Below are positions 1 through 6,681 of a DNA stretch of 11,706 bases, piece after piece (the stretch's first letter is position 1; every line of letters starts with the position of its first letter). Source of the DNA: Pseudomonadota bacterium (GTDB taxonomy: Bacteria > Pseudomonadota > Gammaproteobacteria > Burkholderiales > Thiobacillaceae); assembly GCA_021821425.1 (NCBI GenBank), contig JAKACL010000067.1:1-11706 (forward strand), read 5' to 3'. Below the pieces are notes generated by a model. The model did not search any database and was not told where the DNA came from. It worked only from the letters and a program-made list of their open reading frames with translations. A program made the translations under genes and the position numbers.

Positions 1-292
1 GTCCGTTCTCGAGGACGGCAGCTTGGACGATGTTGGGCTCGCGGACCATACCTTCCAGTTCGAGCTGGATTGCGTCACGGTCCGTCGCCCACAGGGATCG
101 CGACAAAGAGGGCTGGTGCACCTCGGCGGCCTGCTTAAACAAGGCCTCCAGGCTGCCAAGATCGCGCTGGTATTGCTGACGCAACTCTAGCGCCGTCATC
201 ACCACGGTGATCACCATGCTGAACAGAACGACAGCGACGATCAATCGCTGCGCCAATGGCGACTTCAGCAGATGCGAACCCGGCAGGCTCAT
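1..292 (-). CDS. N-terminal part of a membrane-bound sensor protein (runs off the window)
   Basis: Only the first 97 codons are visible; the gene continues past base 1. The ATG at 292-290 lies 2 bp after the TGA of the solute-binding protein gene, so the two are probably co-transcribed and translationally coupled. I see no clear Shine-Dalgarno of its own. The product starts MSLPGSHLLKSPLAQRL, followed by one hydrophobic membrane segment (about residues 14-36). It then enters a presumed periplasmic region containing SLSRSLWATDRDAIQLELEG, which resembles the short extracytoplasmic sensor region found in membrane histidine kinases and GGDEF proteins. The output domain is outside the window, so histidine kinase and diguanylate cyclase are both possible. 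The neighbouring periplasmic binding protein suggests it may sense a ligand through that partner; this is inference. Confidence 0.7.
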   Translation of the reverse strand, partial: MSLPGSHLLKSPLAQRLIVAVVLFSMVITVVMTALELRQQYQRDLGSLEALFKQAAEVHQPSLSRSLWATDRDAIQLELEGMVREPNIVQAAVLENG

Positions 293-294
293 GC

Positions 295-1050
295 TCACTT
301 TGCGGCCGCCCCCGCAAGCGCGAGCACTTTTTCGCGATACAGACGGTCGTAAAGCCCTTCAGTCTTGATCGCGCGCAGGGCTTCCGCAATCCTGGGAACC
401 AGCGCGGCATGGCGCTTGTTCAGATAAATGAACATTTCCCGATTGGCCAGCGGAGGATCGAGCACATATATGCCTTTCATGCCCTGCCTTTTCATCAGAC
501 TCATCCCCATCCAGCGCGAATAAAGGATCACCTCGACGCGATCAAACTGCAGCAGCCGGAACAACTGAGTGGAATTCTCGGCGGTGAGGATATGCTTTGC
601 CCCGGCAAGCTCCCGCTCGTATAGCTTCCATCCGCGAATGTGCGCGACCGGGCGCTGCCGAATTGCCTCCCAGCGCGCGGGCAGGGCCGGGCTCTTGCTG
701 AAGGCGCAGAAATTCCAGTCGATCAGCTTTTCCGGAACGCGCACCAGGTTCGGATATTCTGCCTCCAGCCCGGCAATGCGCACCATGTCACCGTCATCGA
801 TTCCGCTGTTGGCATTGACCAGAGCGCGCTCGGCAGGCTGCTTCACCAGCTTCAATTCGACGCCCGCCCGGCGAAAAGCCTCGCCAGCGACAAGATCGAG
901 AAAGCCGGTGCCATCCGCTGTGGTATAGGGCGGCTCGTTGGTATCGTTGAGCACGAGTACAGGCACTTCTGCGGCACGGCAAAGCCCTGAGAGCAATTGC
1001 AGAACACCGACAATGGCAATCAGGTTTGAGAGTTTCACGAAAGAGCTCAA
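295..1050 (-). CDS. Periplasmic solute-binding protein, SBP_bac_3-like family
   Basis: A 251-residue protein of usual size for a family-3 (type 2 fold) periplasmic binding protein. Residues 1-26 form a signal peptide with a hydrophobic core (NLIAIVGVLQLLSG) and likely signal peptidase I cleavage after CRAA; Cys24 does not sit in a proper lipobox. The mature protein begins EVPVLVLNDTNEPPYTT, the typical first strand with the NEPPY ligand-loop motif, then GTGFLDLVAGEAFRRAG and later AENSTQLFRLLQF. The C-terminus carries the usual IKTEGLYDRLYREKV helix. The start is TTG (1050-1048), chosen because AGGAAA precedes it at ideal spacing; an internal GTG at residue 5 would also leave a workable signal peptide. 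No ABC permease or ATPase gene is visible. The gene directly downstream is a membrane sensor, so a signalling role is more likely than transport (inference). Confidence 0.82.
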   Translation of the reverse strand: MSSFVKLSNLIAIVGVLQLLSGLCRAAEVPVLVLNDTNEPPYTTADGTGFLDLVAGEAFRRAGVELKLVKQPAERALVNANSGIDDGDMVRIAGLEAEYPNLVRVPEKLIDWNFCAFSKSPALPARWEAIRQRPVAHIRGWKLYERELAGAKHILTAENSTQLFRLLQFDRVEVILYSRWMGMSLMKRQGMKGIYVLDPPLANREMFIYLNKRHAALVPRIAEALRAIKTEGLYDRLYREKVLALAGAAAK

Positions 1051-1055
1051 GTGCG

Positions 1056-1061
1056 TTTCCT
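1056..1061 (-). promoter_or_regulatory. Shine-Dalgarno AGGAAA for the TTG start of the solute-binding protein gene
   Basis: On the minus strand AGGAAA is followed by CGCAC and then TTG at 1050-1048. The spacing (5 nt from AGGAAA, 7 nt from AGGA) is what decides in favour of the TTG start over the GTG four codons downstream. Confidence 0.6.
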
Positions 1062-1132
1062 GAATGATGTCTATCGACTATCAGACAGGATTCTGTATAT
1101 CTGTGGGCCGGTAATTTTCTACCTGCTGCGAC

Positions 1133-1162
1133 GGGCTTTCGGCATGCGAAAACCCATGCCGA
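1133..1162 (-). promoter_or_regulatory. Two overlapping, mutually exclusive RNA hairpins upstream of the solute-binding protein gene
   Basis: Hairpin A has perfect 8-bp arms, TCGGCATG and CATGCCGA (1139-1146 and 1155-1162), around an 8-nt loop. Hairpin B pairs minus-strand GGGTTTTCG (1155-1147) with CGAAAGCCC (1141-1133) around the 5-nt loop CATGC. B has 9 pairs, one of them a U-G wobble that exists only in the minus-strand RNA; the plus-strand RNA would have a C-A mismatch. The two structures share bases and cannot form together. No U-tract follows either, so this is not a classical intrinsic terminator. It could be an attenuator, an RNA-stability element or a protein-binding dyad. Confidence 0.45.
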
Positions 1163-1165
1163 CGA

Positions 1166-1183
1166 CGCAGGTATCATCCTGCG
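1166..1183. repeat. Perfect 6-bp inverted repeat with 6-nt loop (CGCAGG/CCTGCG)
   Basis: CGCAGG at 1166-1171 and CCTGCG at 1178-1183 are separated by TATCAT. The right arm also lies inside a perfect 10-bp palindrome, CCTGCGCAGG (1178-1187). The element is between the ParA stop codon (1214-1212) and the alternative hairpins, so it would be in the 3' end of a parA transcript or the leader of the next one. Function unknown. Confidence 0.4.
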
Positions 1184-1211
1184 CAGGTCAAGAGAGAAGA
1201 CGATCCGGCCG

Positions 1212-1814
1212 CTAACGCGCCAGCCAGTCCGTCAGCGGCGCCCAGCTTTCGCGCTCAGCGTGGGTGAGATGAGGGGGAAGGTCGAACAGGGTTTTGCCCT
1301 CGAATGCCGCATTCACGTACTGCTGGGTTTCGTGCAGATAGGCGACCACCGGCAGATCGAGCTTGTGCAGAAACTGCTCCAGAGTGACGGCAGCACGCGT
1401 GCGCGGCGCCATGCGCATGCCAACCACGCCGATGTCGATCTTGCCCTGGCGCACTTTCTTTTCCTCGGCGAGCTCGGCAAGGAAATCCTGGCTCGCCTGG
1501 ATGTCGAACAGAGAGGGTGCAATCGGCACCAGCACGCGCGTCACCAGCTTGACCGCGTGGTCGAGGTTCTTGCCATGCAAGCCGGCAGGCGAATCGATGA
1601 TGAGCCAGTCGGCCTTCTGCTTGCCCTCGCCGGCAATGCCGATGGCGGGAAGATGGGCGGGGCGGCGAGCCAGCCATTTGTTGGCGGATTTCTGGCGGTC
1701 GAGATCCAGCAGGTTTACCGATTTCCCCTGTGCGGCCAGCCAGCCCGCAAGATTGATGGACAGCGTGGTCTTGCCCGCGCCGCCCTTGGGGTTGGCAACC
1801 AGGATCGCCTTCAT
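1212..1814 (-). CDS. Orphan ParA/MinD-type P-loop ATPase
   Basis: A 200-residue ParA-superfamily ATPase. The deviant Walker A motif KGGAGKTT is at residues 10-17, with the signature lysine Lys10 and the catalytic-site Lys15. The Walker A' region reads LLDLDRQKSA (residues 35-44) and Walker B WLIIDSPAG (70-78, Asp74). It is short, without the N-terminal DNA-binding domain of plasmid P1-type ParA, so it fits the small ParA group used to segregate DNA or position protein cargo. No parB gene or parS-like repeats are visible, and the chromosomal par pair normally lies elsewhere, so I call it an orphan. Its ATG overlaps the TGA of the upstream cNMP-binding/rhodanese gene (ATGA, 1814-1811). That translational coupling suggests the two products act together at similar levels (inference). 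Confidence 0.85.
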   Translation of the reverse strand: MKAILVANPKGGAGKTTLSINLAGWLAAQGKSVNLLDLDRQKSANKWLARRPAHLPAIGIAGEGKQKADWLIIDSPAGLHGKNLDHAVKLVTRVLVPIAPSLFDIQASQDFLAELAEEKKVRQGKIDIGVVGMRMAPRTRAAVTLEQFLHKLDLPVVAYLHETQQYVNAAFEGKTLFDLPPHLTHAERESWAPLTDWLAR

Positions 1815-2866
1815 GCCGGATGTGCGGCAGCGGCGTGCGCGGCCTTGAGGCCATTCAGACCACCATCCAGAACGTACACATCAAACCCCATCTGGCCCAT
1901 CAGAAACGCGGCGGCAGTGCTGCGCTGGCCGTTCTGGCAAAACAGCAGATACTTCCTGTTCCTGTCGAGGGACCCGGCCTTCACGCGCAGCAGGTACAGC
2001 GGCAGGTTCACGCTGTTGCGCACCGTGCCGGCGCGAAACTCATCCTCCAGGCGCACGTCTATGGCCTGCGCACCCCCATGCAGCAACTGCTCCGCTTCAT
2101 GCGCCGAAACCTTGCGCACCATGGGTGCGCGCAGAAGCTCGTCGAAATCCTTTTTCGACAGGCGCATGAGCTGGCCTTCGGTAATCATGGTCACCGTGGC
2201 ATTGCGCGTATCGCCAGTCAGCAACGCCTCTTCGCCAAACCCGTCGCCCTTGCCGATTTCCGCCAGCACCTGGCTAATGCCGGTTGGGGATGTGCGCGTG
2301 ATGCGCGCTTTGCCCTCGCGGATCATGTAGTAATAGTCGCCCTCACCGCCTTGATGGATGACCACATCGCCCGCAGCAAAATTAATCGCCTCGAAACGAT
2401 GGAACATGGTGTTGATGTTTTCCGGCGGCACCTTGCGGAAAGTCGGCTGGTTGAGCACGTCCCACATCCAGCTGGGGTCGTCACTGCCGTCGTACTCAAA
2501 CACTTCGTAGGAAGTCGCCTGATCGTAGCAGAGATTGTTTTCGACCAGATCTTCCTCGATGCAGGCGAGCCGTACGTCCGTGACGGCTTCCGCGGTATAC
2601 ATGCGCGGCACGGTGCGTGCCAGCGCATACAGCGCATCGTCATCGTCGCCGGCCTTGATCCTGTGGCTTTCGCCGCTGGCCTGGCGGCGAATGACCTCGC
2701 CCTCGATCAGAAAATAAAGAAGGTGATCCTTGTCGCCCTCGCGGAAGATGATGCTGCCGGGTGCATAGCGGCGCTCCTCCGCTTGCGCAGCCAACTCCGC
2801 CTGGGCATTGTGCGACATCGAATTGATCGGCACAAAACGCGACAAAATGTCTGGGCTGACAGGCAT
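1811..2866 (-). CDS. Cyclic-nucleotide-binding domain protein with C-terminal rhodanese domain
   Basis: A 351-residue soluble protein with three parts. Residues 25-110 look like a CNB fold (YAPGSIIFREGDKDHLLYFL), but an acidic stretch (GDDDDALYAL, 73-82) replaces the phosphate-binding cassette, so this copy is probably degenerate. Residues 157-245 are a second CNB domain with a near-canonical cassette, GFGEEALLTGDTRNATV (209-225). Glu212 and Arg221 are the expected ribose- and phosphate-contacting residues. Residues 250-344 are a rhodanese domain with active-site loop CQNGQRS (310-316), where Cys310 would carry persulfide, and the motif AIDVRLEDEF (268-277). There is no DNA-binding helix-turn-helix, so this is not a Crp/Fnr transcription factor. 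The likely role is cAMP- or cGMP-gated sulfur transfer or redox signalling, or regulation of the coupled ParA ATPase (inference). Confidence 0.85.
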   Translation of the reverse strand: MPVSPDILSRFVPINSMSHNAQAELAAQAEERRYAPGSIIFREGDKDHLLYFLIEGEVIRRQASGESHRIKAGDDDDALYALARTVPRMYTAEAVTDVRLACIEEDLVENNLCYDQATSYEVFEYDGSDDPSWMWDVLNQPTFRKVPPENINTMFHRFEAINFAAGDVVIHQGGEGDYYYMIREGKARITRTSPTGISQVLAEIGKGDGFGEEALLTGDTRNATVTMITEGQLMRLSKKDFDELLRAPMVRKVSAHEAEQLLHGGAQAIDVRLEDEFRAGTVRNSVNLPLYLLRVKAGSLDRNRKYLLFCQNGQRSTAAAFLMGQMGFDVYVLDGGLNGLKAAHAAAAHPA

Positions 2867-2948
2867 ATCAGGTTACCGTGGAAAAATGCAATCGGGCGGC
2901 CCGGAACCGACCCCTATCAAGGAATAGACAAACGTCCGCTTCTACCCA

Positions 2949-2978
2949 AGTAAACTACAGAGGCCGCTTTCGGGTCAA
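2949..2978 (-). promoter_or_regulatory. Candidate sigma-70 promoter for the cNMP-binding/rhodanese-parA pair
   Basis: On the minus strand TTGACC (2978-2973, 5 of 6 matches to the -35 consensus) is followed after 18 bp by TTTACT (2954-2949, 4 of 6 for -10). Transcription would begin roughly 75 bp before the ATG at 2866. The 149-bp gap to the TPS exoprotein gene has no convincing intrinsic terminator, so read-through from the TPS operon also remains possible. Confidence 0.3.
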
Positions 2979-3015
2979 GGCCTAAACCGCCCTGCCAAGC
3001 GGGCCAGACCATGCC

Positions 3016-6000
3016 TCAGGAACAAATCATGCGGGTTGAATTCCTGCCTTCTTTCTTGTCGTCCTCCCCCTCGTCCAGGGGAGTGACCGTAAACAGCAGC
3101 CCGATGTCGCTCGTGCCGGTCGAAACCTGGGTGGTCGAATCGACGATGACCTGGCTAATGGTCGTACCAGCCGTCGTGGTGCCGCTCTCGCTCAGGATTT
3201 GCAGCAAACCGCCACTCAGACTCACGGTCGTCAACGGCAGGGATATGCTCGCGAAACTGCCGGCTTCGCTGCCGGCGGTATACAAAGTGAAGCTGTCGCC
3301 TACCGCCGGCGTGTAGCCGCCGACCGCAGACAACTGCAGTGCGCCGCCCATGGTGAACAGGCCCGATACGTAGAGTTGGTCATTGGCGCTTGCATTGGCC
3401 GGGTCACCCAGCTCCATGGCCAGCGTGCTGCCGCCACCCAGCGTCAGGTCGCCCAGGAAGGACAGCGCACCTGCCGAATTGCCCGGGGTGATGGTGCCGC
3501 CGTTATTCACGACATTGCCATAAATGCTGCCGTTTCCTTTCAGCGTGCCCCCGCTCATGGTCAGGGTGGAGCCATAGGTGGGGTCGACCATCAGATAACC
3601 GTTGTTGAGCGCGATGGTGCCGGCACTCGACATCGGGCCGACACTATAGAACCCGCTGTTGCTGCCGTTCACCTCGATGACGCCTGACTGCGCATTGTCG
3701 ACGCCAGCCATGAAGTAGGCATAGGAATTGGAGACGGTAAAGTTGCCTGAATTGCGGAAAACGCCACCATCGGAAACGAAATAGCCCTGGTTCTGTACGT
3801 TGACTACGCCGCCCTGTTCGTTGCTTGCTCCCTGGAAGACGATCAACTCGCTTCCATAGCCATCCAGCGTAAGCGCACCGGCATTGGTCAGGGTGCCATC
3901 GATATCGAGGATGGCATAGGTACCGCTCGGCACGAGGGCGGCCGCTCCGCCCCCGCTTTGTACTGTAACGGTGCCATCCGCGCTATTGATGAAGTCCTGG
4001 TAAACCAGCATATAGCTGTCGCCGCCGTCGATGAGCAGTTCGCCGGAGTTTGTGAAAGTTCCGTCGACCACGAAATGGCCGCCAGCGCCCACCTTGATGA
4101 TGCCGTCGTTGGCGTAGCTGCTTCCCGTATACACCGCCGAGTTGATCACGGTGCGAGTGGGCGTATTCAAGTCCAGGCTGCCGCCGGCCCAAACCGGCGC
4201 ATTGATGGTGATATCGCTGGTAGTGGAGGTGAGGCTCAAATTGTTGCCGGCATCGATGCCCGAATAGGCGTAGTTACCGTCGTCATAGGAAACGACCTGG
4301 ATGGGCGAAGTGCTGTTGAAATGGAAATTGCCGCCCGCCTGCCCAAGCACAACGCCCGTAGGATTGGCTTCCGTCAACTGTACCGAGCCAGAGGCGATCA
4401 CGCCGATGCCAGCGCCGGACAGAGTGGTGCCGCTTTGCTGGGCGACGTTTCCGGCGAGCGCTTCCAGGGCGATGATGCCGGCAGGCGTGGACGGATTGTA
4501 GCCGCCTGCCGGGACGTCCACGATGATGTTGCCTAGCGTGAGATTGCCCGTGAGCTGCCTGATGCCGACATGGCCAAAGCCGGTGATGTCCACCCCGCCA
4601 GCCTGGTTGAAGCCGCCCTCCACGTCCAGCATGAAAGTGGAGCCGCCGTCCAGCGCGTGCTGGACATTAAAAATACCGCCTACCAGGACCTCGCCGCCCG
4701 CAACATCCAGCAGCCTGTGGGAGGTGCCGCTGCCGATCACATTGAGCATGCCATTGCCGTCGGCATCGGTGTCGGACATGAAACTTAGCGTCCTGGACGC
4801 ATCGCCGGAAATGATGTCGGCATTGAGATTGATGTCGTCAACCGCCCAGGCCCAGGCATCGCCGCCGCTGAAATTGAACTGGCCATTAAGTGTCAGATCG
4901 CTGTCGGAACTGATGTACAGTCCGCCGGACACGAGCGTGCCAGCCCCATTGATCGCGCCCACCGTGGAAAGCGTGCCCATGTTCATTTCCAGCGTGCCGG
5001 TACCGGTGTCGATGGTCACGCCGGAGGCGATGGTGATTTCGGCGGCCCCTGCATCGCGATACTGCGAATTTGCCGCATTGTCGTTCGCATACAGGTACAA
5101 GGCGCCGTTGTCGGTGGAGATGTTCGCATTGACCATGATGGAACGCCCCGCCTGCAGGGTCAGGCTGCCGCCATTTCCACTGCGGTTGTCGACAATGATG
5201 GGGCTGGTGACGGTAATGTCGTTGTTGGCCTGCAGGGTGACGTCCGTGCCGGTGTTGAGGATGGACGTGATCTGACCGGGCACCAGCGCATAGTCAATAG
5301 CGGGATCAATGCCGTAAATCGCGTTGTAGATGCTGACATCGCCTGCAATGGTGCCGATGATGATGTTTTTGGGATCAAGCAGCAGCGTGCCATTCTTGCC
5401 CGCACTGGCACCGGCATCGACCATGCCGCGAAAATACAGTGTCTCCTTGCCCGAGACTTCGACCATGCCGCCATCGCCGCCCTGTACGCCGCCGCGCGCC
5501 AGGATGGTGCCGAGGTATTCGGTATGGCCGTCGGACCACACTACGGCCTTGCCGCCATCGCCGTTTTCGCCAGCGCTGACATCGATGCGGCTGCCGGCGT
5601 CCACGCTCACGCTGCGGGCATTGCGGATGGCGGCATTCTCGCCCTGGTAGTCACCGCCCACCAGCACGGTACCGCCTGCGCTGCTGCCGCCGGCATCGAG
5701 CGTCGCGCCCGCCAGGGTCACGTCCTTGCCAAGGGCGTGAATTTCTCCGCCCGCCCCTTGGCTGCCTGCCGCGCTAAGCACGCCGCTCACAGAGAGCGCA
5801 TCGCCTTCGGCGCTGATCTGACCGCCGCTGGTACCGTTGGCTTCAGTCACGCTGCCTTCATCCAGCGTGGCGGAACGCTCGCCCCTGAGAAAAATGCGCC
5901 CGCCCTCGGCAGTGGCGCTGCTGGCCGAGATCACGCCGGCCTGCCTGACCAGGCCGCCCACCATGCCGATGCTGCCGCCCTGGCTGATGATCCGCCCCAG

Positions 6001-6657
6001 GTTAATCGCCTCACCACCGGCAGTGACGGTTACGCGCAATGCGGGGTTGGTGCTGTCGGCGAGTTCCACGCTGTGCCCCGCGGCCAGGATGATTTCGCCA
6101 TTGGGAGCGGCAATGACACCGCTGTTTTCCACGTTGGGTGCGAACAACAACACTGGCCCGCCATGCGCACTGATGTTGCCGGCATTTTTCACCGCGCCCT
6201 CGCCACCGCTGCCAGTGAACCTGTGCAGGCCATCGGCAAAATCCTGGTTGCTGACATTGAGGCTGGAAGCAACCAGGCCGGCCACGTCAACACGCGCGCC
6301 CTGGCCAAAAATCACGCCGTTCGGGTTGATCAGCCAGACATGGCCATTGGACTGCAGCGTGCCGAGAATGCTGGAAGGATCAGAACCGGTGACCCGATTC
6401 AATACCGTGCTGCTCGAACTGCGCTGGATGAAACGGGTGATCTCGCCGCTAGCGATGGAAAAATTCTGCCAGTTGATGATGGCGCCCGGGCTGTTGGTCA
6501 CCGTCATGGTGTTGCCGTTGTGGTTGATGCTGACATTGCCCCTGACGACCGTCGCACCATTGGGATTGGCCGCAGCCTGGCCGCCCAGGGCAAGCACGAG
6601 GGCGGCTGCCAGCGGCTTGAGTTGCTGATGGTGTGAACGACGGGTCGGGGTAGTCAT
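3016..6657 (-). CDS. Two-partner secretion exoprotein (TpsA), filamentous haemagglutinin-like
   Basis: A 1213-residue secreted protein. Residues 1-30 are a signal peptide (basic start, then LAAALVLALGGQAAA). Residues 31 to about 260 form the TPS secretion domain, with WQNFSIASGEITRF and the hallmark LINPNGVIFG (109-118), which the TpsB POTRA domains recognise. A conserved haemagglutinin-type block follows (GGTVLVGGDYQG, VVWSDGHTEYLG, LLLDPKNI; about 328-432). The rest is Gly/Ser/Asn-rich beta-helix sequence with a repeat section at 868-1040. Residues 1041-1157 (GNVVNNGGTITPGNSAG, GGYTPAVGDSFTLYTAG) resemble the C-terminal end of autotransporter passengers, but no beta-barrel follows. The tail is charged and ends MICS; Cys1212 is the only cysteine in the protein. 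It is the last gene of the tpsB-fecR-tpsA operon, 24 bp after the FecR gene, with GAGG ahead of the ATG. The likely role is adhesin or matrix protein; no toxin or enzyme domain is recognised. Confidence 0.9.
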   Translation of the reverse strand: MTTPTRRSHHQQLKPLAAALVLALGGQAAANPNGATVVRGNVSINHNGNTMTVTNSPGAIINWQNFSIASGEITRFIQRSSSSTVLNRVTGSDPSSILGTLQSNGHVWLINPNGVIFGQGARVDVAGLVASSLNVSNQDFADGLHRFTGSGGEGAVKNAGNISAHGGPVLLFAPNVENSGVIAAPNGEIILAAGHSVELADSTNPALRVTVTAGGEAINLGRIISQGGSIGMVGGLVRQAGVISASSATAEGGRIFLRGERSATLDEGSVTEANGTSGGQISAEGDALSVSGVLSAAGSQGAGGEIHALGKDVTLAGATLDAGGSSAGGTVLVGGDYQGENAAIRNARSVSVDAGSRIDVSAGENGDGGKAVVWSDGHTEYLGTILARGGVQGGDGGMVEVSGKETLYFRGMVDAGASAGKNGTLLLDPKNIIIGTIAGDVSIYNAIYGIDPAIDYALVPGQITSILNTGTDVTLQANNDITVTSPIIVDNRSGNGGSLTLQAGRSIMVNANISTDNGALYLYANDNAANSQYRDAGAAEITIASGVTIDTGTGTLEMNMGTLSTVGAINGAGTLVSGGLYISSDSDLTLNGQFNFSGGDAWAWAVDDINLNADIISGDASRTLSFMSDTDADGNGMLNVIGSGTSHRLLDVAGGEVLVGGIFNVQHALDGGSTFMLDVEGGFNQAGGVDITGFGHVGIRQLTGNLTLGNIIVDVPAGGYNPSTPAGIIALEALAGNVAQQSGTTLSGAGIGVIASGSVQLTEANPTGVVLGQAGGNFHFNSTSPIQVVSYDDGNYAYSGIDAGNNLSLTSTTSDITINAPVWAGGSLDLNTPTRTVINSAVYTGSSYANDGIIKVGAGGHFVVDGTFTNSGELLIDGGDSYMLVYQDFINSADGTVTVQSGGGAAALVPSGTYAILDIDGTLTNAGALTLDGYGSELIVFQGASNEQGGVVNVQNQGYFVSDGGVFRNSGNFTVSNSYAYFMAGVDNAQSGVIEVNGSNSGFYSVGPMSSAGTIALNNGYLMVDPTYGSTLTMSGGTLKGNGSIYGNVVNNGGTITPGNSAGALSFLGDLTLGGGSTLAMELGDPANASANDQLYVSGLFTMGGALQLSAVGGYTPAVGDSFTLYTAGSEAGSFASISLPLTTVSLSGGLLQILSESGTTTAGTTISQVIVDSTTQVSTGTSDIGLLFTVTPLDEGEDDKKEGRNSTRMICS
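3538..4056 (-). repeat. Four degenerate beta-helix repeats in the TpsA protein (residues 868-1040)
   Basis: Repeat units begin at residues 868 (FTNSGELLIDGG), 923 (LTNAGALTLDGY), 967 (FRNSGNFTVSNS) and 1009 (MSSAGTIALNNG). Units 1-3 also share a later G-x-V/I-x-V strand (GTVTVQ, GVVNVQ, GVIEVN). Spacing is 55, 44 and 42 residues. The copies match in protein pattern rather than in DNA, so they are old, diverged duplications typical of beta-helix adhesins. Confidence 0.55.
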
Positions 6658-6681
6658 GGCTTGCCTCGCTGGCAGGAGGAA

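Noticed and set aside
1186..1191. Minus-strand TTGACC as a -35 box for the solute-binding protein gene
   Set aside because: No -10-like hexamer lies 16-18 bp downstream; the TATACA at 1099-1094 is far too distant.
1820..2953. A 377-codon plus-strand frame opposite the CNB-rhodanese gene
   Set aside because: It is a shadow of a well-supported gene; its product shows no domain or signal peptide.
2979..3015. Weak stem-loop (GCCC/GGGC) after the TpsA stop as a terminator
   Set aside because: The stem is only about four pairs and no U-tract follows.
5524..6636. A 370-codon plus-strand frame opposite the TpsA N-terminus
   Set aside because: The opposite strand carries the TPS domain and signal peptide; this frame is Ala/His-rich shadow sequence.
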